Made by a program: the position numbers and the translations under genes
Part shown: positions 59,075 through 64,000 of the stretch, piece by piece
Numbering within the stretch: the first letter of the stretch is position 1
Layout: every line of letters begins with the position of its first letter
NCBI GenBank assembly: GCA_006384855.1
Contig: VCJN01001269.1
Span: 1 to 64,000 of the forward strand
DNA: 64,000 bases
Direction of reading: 5' to 3'
DNA from: Tetraselmis striata
Lineage: Eukaryota > Chlorophyta > Chlorodendrophyceae > Chlorodendrales > Chlorodendraceae
Notes under the pieces: model-generated
The model's input: only the letters and a program-made list of their open reading frames with translations
Told to the model about the DNA's origin: nothing
The model's database searches: none

Positions 59075-59432
59075 ACTACAAAAGGCCAGCACTAACAAAA
59101 GCTTGACCCCACCGCTAAAATCATGTACCAGGAGATCAACACAAAGCCGCCTAAAAGCGTTCGCAACCCGCGCGCATCACGAGCGAGGCGGGACGGATGA
59201 GTTATGCGCGCCCAATTACGTTTAAACGGCTCAACCGCGGAGGTGATAATGGTGAATGGAAGTACTCGGAGCATCTTACTGTGGGAGCAGCGAGCCGGGC
59301 TCAAGCTGCAGGAACTTTGGACATGAAGAGAGTGGAAACAAGAGCGCCCGGCGGGCCGGGAGACAGGCAAGCGCGCACAAAGGCGCGCGACATGTGCCCC
59401 GCCGGTGCTAGGGTATCGGGCAGATTTCAATA
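59075..59432. repeat. Dispersed repeat, copy 1
   Basis: The part from about 59207 to 59430 (GGCTCAACCGCGGAGGTGA, GGAGCATCTTACTGTGGGAG, GAGTGGAAACA, GCTAGGGTATCGGGCAGATT) recurs at 60440-60685 in the same orientation at an estimated 80-85% identity. The left part (AAAGGCCAGCAC, CCACCGCTAAA, AAGCCGCCTA) also resembles 57098-57215. No coding function is seen. Confidence 0.75.
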
Positions 59433-60439
59433 GCCCCCCTCATTGTACATGGGATCATCTCCGTCTGACCGCTGTGTGCAATTGGAACCATGGTCGGAAT
59501 CTGGCGCTAATACAATACCGAATAGTGGCAGTAATCAATAGCGACTACCCTAAACAACCTTGATATAGCTTCCAGGCGACAGGCTCCCGCGTGCACTGCA
59601 CTCCAGGCTGCAGCGTCGCCCCGCCGGTGTGTTATCTTATCCGCCGGAGTTGGCTGGTGACGAGGCCGCGAGGGCGTCATCTTCGTGCCGTGGGCGATGC
59701 CGGGCAGTGCGCTCCGCAAGATGCCTTCTGGCATTCTCATCTCTGCGAGCGGCGGGGCTGCTGAGCACGGGCTGCCGGTAGCCAACGCAACCGGGGGAGT
59801 CCAGGGCGGGCTGCTCGTAGCTGAGATATGCCTGCACCCAATAGTAGCGCTGCCTCGCCGACGCAAGCCCCATCGTGCACGCACGCCTCCAGGCCAAAGG
59901 GCAGATAGCCATCGCAGTCGGGGCAAGCCTAGGCAGCTCATACACATGCTGCTCGTAGCTGGGATGCTCGAAGGCGGGCTGCTGATCTGGACGCGACGGT
60001 CGTCCGGCGGTCCTTCGACCAAGCAAAAGCCATATATCAGCGGGCTGGCCGGTCGTTTCACCGGCTGCCTCCGGTGATATTGCTAGTGGAACCACGACGA
60101 GTGACGGCCTGGGTCGACGCAAGGTAGCGTGTGTGTTTGAATTCAAAGTTCTTTTTGAGGTTAGAATCTAATAACTAAGCACAATGGTGGTTCGACAAAA
60201 TCGGGAACTTGTTTGTTGAGCGCAGCCCCGGAGGCTAGCTATAATCTCGGGCCAGTAGGCGGAACCCCGATACGATGTCAGGAGGGTTGCGCGCTGGCCC
60301 GGAGGCTCGGAGTGCATCCCCCGCCCCTTGTGGGCTTGTTTTCGGCGCCCTTGTGGCAGCCGCCTCGGTCGTTTTTCAACGACTCCGGACGTGCGCCGGA
60401 CGCACGGACTTCTCCCTGCACCCGCCCGCGCCCACGTGA
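59433..60439. other. Sequence between two dispersed-repeat copies
   Basis: The ORF pairs on opposite strands (59507-60061 and 59685-60077) lack recognisable motifs. A CAGCAGCCCGCC / GGCGGGCTGCT motif with CTCGTAGCTG recurs at roughly 59806, 59950 and 59973, hinting at a small local duplication. Confidence 0.35.
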
Positions 60440-60685
60440 CGTGTGAGGGCCCATAACTTAAACGTCTCAACCGCGGAGATGACGGTGAGTGGAAGTGCTC
60501 GGAGCATCTTACAGTGGGAGCAGCGAGCCGGGCTCGTGCTGCGGGGACTGTGGACAAGAAGAGAGTGGAAACAGAGCGCCTGGCGGGTCGGGAAACATGC
60601 ACGCGAGCGCGAAGACGCGCGCGACATGTGCCTGGCCGGTGCTAGGGTCTCGGCCGATGCTAGGGTATCGGGCAGATTCCAAGCA
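60440..60685. repeat. Dispersed repeat, copy 2
   Basis: Direct-orientation relative of 59207-59430. It carries a short internal duplication of the GGTGCTAGGGT...CGG block near its right end (60634-60672). Confidence 0.75.
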
Positions 60686-60902
60686 ACAAAGTGACGTCCT
60701 TTACCGCGCGATTTACCATGCCCGTGCCAGTGCCTGTACCCCTGTCGTGTCCTATTAGGAAACAAATCGTACGGGTACCGGGTGCAGTGCGCTGTGCGAT
60801 TGCTGTAGTGCGAGAAGCGCATGAAAAGGGATGAGCGGAGTATTACCTCCAGCATCACCTAAGTAGCGCTGGAAGGTTCAAGACTAGGGAGGTCGGGAGC
60901 TG

Positions 60903-60941
60903 TCGATGGTCAGCTGGCAACATACGCCAGCTGACCATCGA
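60903..60941. repeat. Perfect hairpin: 16-bp arms, 7-nt loop
   Basis: TCGATGGTCAGCTGGC (60903-60918), loop AACATAC, then its exact complement (60926-60941). No ORF or known RNA family is attached to it. Confidence 0.9.
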
Positions 60942-61350
60942 GAACTCCTAGAATGTCCAGTGTGTCGTGCTAAATTGCAGCGACAGCCGGCAGAAGGGTT
61001 TTATGAGCAGCGGCACGAAATTGCCCGCGCCACTCGGCCTGTCTGACTAACCTCAGTTAAGTACTGAACCATGAAAAAAAGCGGCGGAAAAGTATGAAGT
61101 TCAATAGTCATGTAGTCGCTACTTTGTGCAACGTGGTAACTATCTGACGATCCCGTGTTTCGTAATGGAGCGGTCCCACGTAGAACTCGCCATGGGCCCC
61201 ACGACGGAACTATTTGAACGTTCGTGAAGAACTAAGCACATCCCCTCCGTGGCGGAGATCCCTAGGTTGATTACGCGTGTACTCGGCAAGGCGCAATGTA
61301 TGGGTGGTCACGCATGCATGTGCTCACAGCAGGTCCGTCCACGACATGAT

Positions 61351-61355
61351 TTACA
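61351..61355 (-). promoter_or_regulatory. Candidate polyadenylation signal TGTAA (minus strand)
   Basis: TTACA on the plus strand, read TGTAA on the minus strand, lies ~140 nt after the stop of the EF-hand-like gene at 61495. It may be a chance occurrence. Confidence 0.35.
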
Positions 61356-61494
61356 TGCAAGATGCGGAGGGGGGGTGTGCTGGTACAATTATTCCTACAG
61401 GCTGTGCTCGCAGGGCTGGCCACCGCAGCCGTTGAAGACTACCTACCATCACCTATACAGGTGCCCATCCCGCTGCCGGCTGCCCTTTCCGGGC

Positions 61495-62928
61495 TCAGAA
61501 GCGGCCCGGGATGAGGGTGGCCGCGCACGCAAACACGAACCCATCCAGGAAGGCCTGCACGTGGTCCGCCGCCTGCGCGCCCTCCGCCCCCGCGCGGCGA
61601 ACCACCATCGCGCAGCGCACAATCAGCTCCTGGAACTCGTCGTAGATGAGCTCCGTGTTGCGGTTGTTCTTGTGCCGGCTGGCGACCACCTCCGTCACGC
61701 CGGTGACCTCCTGGAAGATGTCGCGCACTCGGCGCGGGTCCAGCTGGGCGTCCATCACATCGCTCGCCTGCACAGTGGGAGCGGGGCGGCTTAGTGTGGG
61801 TGTCATGCTCGTCTGCCGTATACAGCAATGCACCTGCCGCCCCGGAAGCGTCAGCTTCAAGGGGTGCCCCGACTTGGTACATGAAGCAGTGTTACCCGCC
61901 CTTAGTGTCCGCGTGCGATCTCGCGCTGCCGTCCAGCAGCCCTCAAAAAAGTCGCGATGTCGGTTTGGACATGTCTCTTTTACTTTGGTGGTGTGAAATT
62001 GATTCGTTATTTCAAATTTCACTAGGGAGGTCTGGATACCATGGGACGCCAGATATAAATCATTGGCGATGAAATATGGCGATAAATACGACATATGTTA
62101 TTGTCCTCATATCTATATTGAAATTGTTACGGGTACCCGGGTTGGATAAGGCCGTTCTCGTAAATAATAATGCGATGCTTGCAGAATGCTTTGGCAATTT
62201 GCTTGATGACTATAACGGAGCGTCGCCTACCCAGGGCTTTCCGTAACTGGATTGCTGCCTAAACGGCCGTCGTAGAGACGCTGCAAAAAAAAATGACTAG
62301 TGCCCGTCCTGTCCCCGGGGCGAAAAAAAATGCGATGCTCACATTCCGCCGTACATTATTCGTACCATGTTTGGTATACTACCAATAATGAAACGGCGCA
62401 GTTGCAGAGATTCATTGGGCTCTAATGAATGTGTCGCAAACAGCACGGTTGCATCTCGTACATTACTGGAGCAATGAGGGTGCCCGCCTAGCGCATTTCG
62501 GATGATCCGTGCCCCCCTCCCATCAATAAGGTGCCATGCCCTACTGCCAATTCCGTTGGTGAGCCAGCGTACAAACCCAGGCACAGCCAATCGGCCGACG
62601 ACCACCGAAAAAGGCACTCTGACATCTACAATAATCGCAGAATACCCTGAGTGGGGTTTCTAGGGCTCTTAGCCTGCGGCACCTACCAACACCCCTCGCA
62701 GTCCACACGACCCCTCGGGCACCCACAGCTGCACTGGACAAGTATACAACCCCCCTCTGCGTGGTGTCTATGTAACAAGGCTGCCTGCCCTCCACTCTAC
62801 TCGCAATTTTAATGGTTTCGGAGCATCATCACCCATCGCCTCCCCCCCCCCCCCCCCCCCCCCTCTCCCCCCCTGCAGCGCATGTTTGGATTGACATAGG
62901 AGGCGGGATTATACTCCCGTGCGCCCTT

Positions 62929-62965
<37 letters not shown>

Positions 62966-63092
62966 GGGGGGGGGGGGGGGGGGGGGGCACCTCCAGCATG
63001 CTGAGGAAGTCGTTGTAGCTCATCACGGGGCCGCCCATGAGTTTCTCCTCCGCGGTGATGTCCGTCACGTCCTGCCCGAAGTGCAAGAAGCA
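61495..63092 (-). CDS. C-terminal exons of an EF-hand-like protein
   Basis: Two exons on the minus strand join in phase 0: 63092-62991 and 61767-61495 (stop). The first encodes FGQDVTDITAEEKLMGGP then MSYNDFLSMLE. The second encodes DPRRVRDIFQEVTGV, then TELIYDEFQELIVRCAM and a hydrophobic C-terminus (AFLDGFVFACAATLIPG). The pattern of two helices with MSYNDFL and IYDEFQEL is that of degenerate EF-hand pairs in algal calcium-binding or axonemal proteins; the calcium-loop acidic residues are incomplete. No start codon is found upstream of 63092, so at least one 5' exon is missing. It may be joined to the exon at 63811-64000 or lie beyond the window. The intron between the two exons carries GTG plus a C run right after the donor and holds a LINE end (62180-62328). 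Specific function is unknown. Confidence 0.6.
62180..62328 (+). mobile_element. Very short LINE 3' end with 11-bp target-site duplication
   Basis: 149 bp matching the last part of the LINE copies at 6597-7105 and 43340-44109 (TGCAGAATGC...CTTTCCGTAACTGG...CGTAGAGACGCTGCA), with an A-rich tail. AATGCGATGCT flanks it at 62169-62179 and 62329-62339. It lies in the intron of the EF-hand-like gene, in the orientation opposite to that gene. Confidence 0.88.
62933..62962. repeat. (GT)n microsatellite next to a G run
   Basis: A dinucleotide run of about 14 units precedes a G run (62966-62988) that ends at the splice donor of the EF-hand-like gene. Confidence 0.9.
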
Positions 63093-63810
63093 CTGCGGTG
63101 CCAACGCCGCCAACGCAGCGGCAGCTCAGAAAGCATGCGAGCAGTAGGCGGGCCGCAGGTCCCATTGATGTTGTTACTCTATATATACGCATGCGCTCTA
63201 ATAGGGGTATTAAACTCTGGGTCCCCGCTTTAACATTTAAAATGCTATAAGCTTTAACTAAAGGAAAACACAATTTTCAAATAATAATCATATTATTCAT
63301 ATACCCGATAAAGATAAGACATCTTATAAAGATAATATATCTTATCTTACCATTATTTCATGCATGATAAAAACATGTTATCTTTACGTAGACACAGCAT
63401 ATATACCGGGCAGACAGGCGTACATTTCAAACCTGCGTCTGTGATATACTCGTGCATTACTCATGTATGTTATGAATATATAAAATGGTCTGCCGCGGCA
63501 TAAATCATTCTAAGCATTGACACGCTTAGTTCCAATGCGACGTTTACAACACAGCTCACCGTTCTAATTTTCCAGGTTCAGCCTTCCCGTTTTGCACAGG
63601 GGCAGTTCGTAGTGATTTCGGAGCCGTGGGTCCGTAAGCATGAAAAGTACGCCCATATGCCGATGACGTACGCTGTGGATGATAATATAACATAATAGCA
63701 ATAATGAAACAAAATGATACCAAGATGACATCTGAAGAATGTGATTCTAATCCATGATATCATAATCCAAATAAGATCATCAATATATCGGTGGATTCAT
63801 GTTGATCCAT
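63093..63810. other. AT-rich intergenic or intronic sequence
   Basis: Strikingly AT-rich compared with the neighbouring exons. It includes imperfect inverted stretches around 63306-63352 (AAGATAAGACATCTTATAAA...ATCTTATCTT). No gene is seen. It is either intergenic or a long intron joining the exons on both sides. Confidence 0.4.
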
Positions 63811-64000
63811 TCATGCTTCAGCTGCTTGCCAGCGGGCCAACTGGGAGGCGCGCGCCTTCATCAACCGAGTCTGCCGCGTCCGAATGACCTCCTGGATCTC
63901 CGCGCTCGCCATCAGCTGCTTCCACTGCACGACGTTGGTCGGCACCACCAGCGGCGGGGCTGGCGGCGGCGGCGTCCCCTCGCCCTCCCCCTCCCCCTCC
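63811..64000 (-). CDS. Partial C-terminal exon running off the window
   Basis: On the minus strand an open frame enters at 64000 and ends at a TGA (63813-63811). It reads (EG)n-T-PPPPAPPLVVP, then NVVQWKQLMASAEIQEVIR and RLMKARASQLARWQAAEA. The codon bias (GC-rich third positions) matches the other genes here and contrasts with the AT-rich DNA just downstream. It is a Glu/Gly- and Pro-rich linker followed by an amphipathic helix. It may be a gene's last exon, or splice at a GAG|GTCATT site to the EF-hand-like exon at 63092, which has the right phase but a weak donor. No family is recognised. Confidence 0.5.
   Translation of the reverse strand, partial: EGEGEGEGTPPPPAPPLVVPTNVVQWKQLMASAEIQEVIRTRQTRLMKARASQLARWQAAEA

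Overview
The window looks like nuclear DNA of a chlorophycean (volvocalean-type) green alga. The genes are GC-rich and cut into many short exons with GT-AG introns and a few GC-AG introns. One gene carries long Pro/Ser-Pro spacers of the kind found in volvocine wall and matrix glycoproteins. Introns are full of long C or G homopolymers and microsatellites. Gene-poor stretches hold LINE ends, a satellite, a hAT-type MITE and the remains of larger elements. No rRNA, functional tRNA, CRISPR or organelle genes were seen.

Layout. 537-5994 (-): a 16-exon gene for an ankyrin-repeat plus coiled-coil protein. 5995-7659: divergent intergenic DNA holding a truncated LINE. 7660-19360 (+): an 18-exon gene for a membrane-anchored or secreted protein with about eight cadherin-like beta-sandwich units joined by Pro-rich linkers. 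19856-23060: a higher-order satellite of ~225-bp monomers. 23351-24576 (-): a 3-exon Abraxas/FAM175-like gene. 26476-28850 (+): an 8-exon gene for a single-pass protein with a polycystin-like ectodomain and a coiled-coil tail. 29575-37590: a decayed tyrosine-recombinase retroelement (DIRS kin) with split direct repeats. 37704-39692: an ~0.8-kb direct repeat pair, followed by a LINE end with target-site duplications. 41642-42835 (+): an LSD1/LOL-type zinc-finger gene. 43340-44252: another LINE end plus a 77-bp tandem duplication. 45534-52015 (-): an 11-exon F-box/LRR gene with a hAT-type MITE in one intron. 52016-61494: gene-poor DNA with a decayed ORF relic and dispersed repeats. 61495-63092 (-) and 63811-64000 (-): C-terminal exons of one or two further genes, the second running off the window.

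Gene models were built by checking that each AG|exon|GT boundary keeps the reading phase. For the ankyrin, F-box/LRR, polycystin-like, Abraxas-like and LSD1-like genes the phase closes at every listed junction. The cadherin-like gene closes at nearly all, but exon 2 has an uncertain start and two exons change frame internally. The genes do not form an obvious pathway. Several (polycystin-like ectodomain, EF-hand-like tail, Pro-rich extracellular protein) suit a walled, flagellate alga, but that is inference.

The most general observation is that many introns carry a long C run on the sense strand directly after the 5' splice site, in genes on both strands. The most distinctive single loci are the one-repeat-per-exon ankyrin gene, the polycystin-type ectodomain without a channel, and the higher-order satellite.
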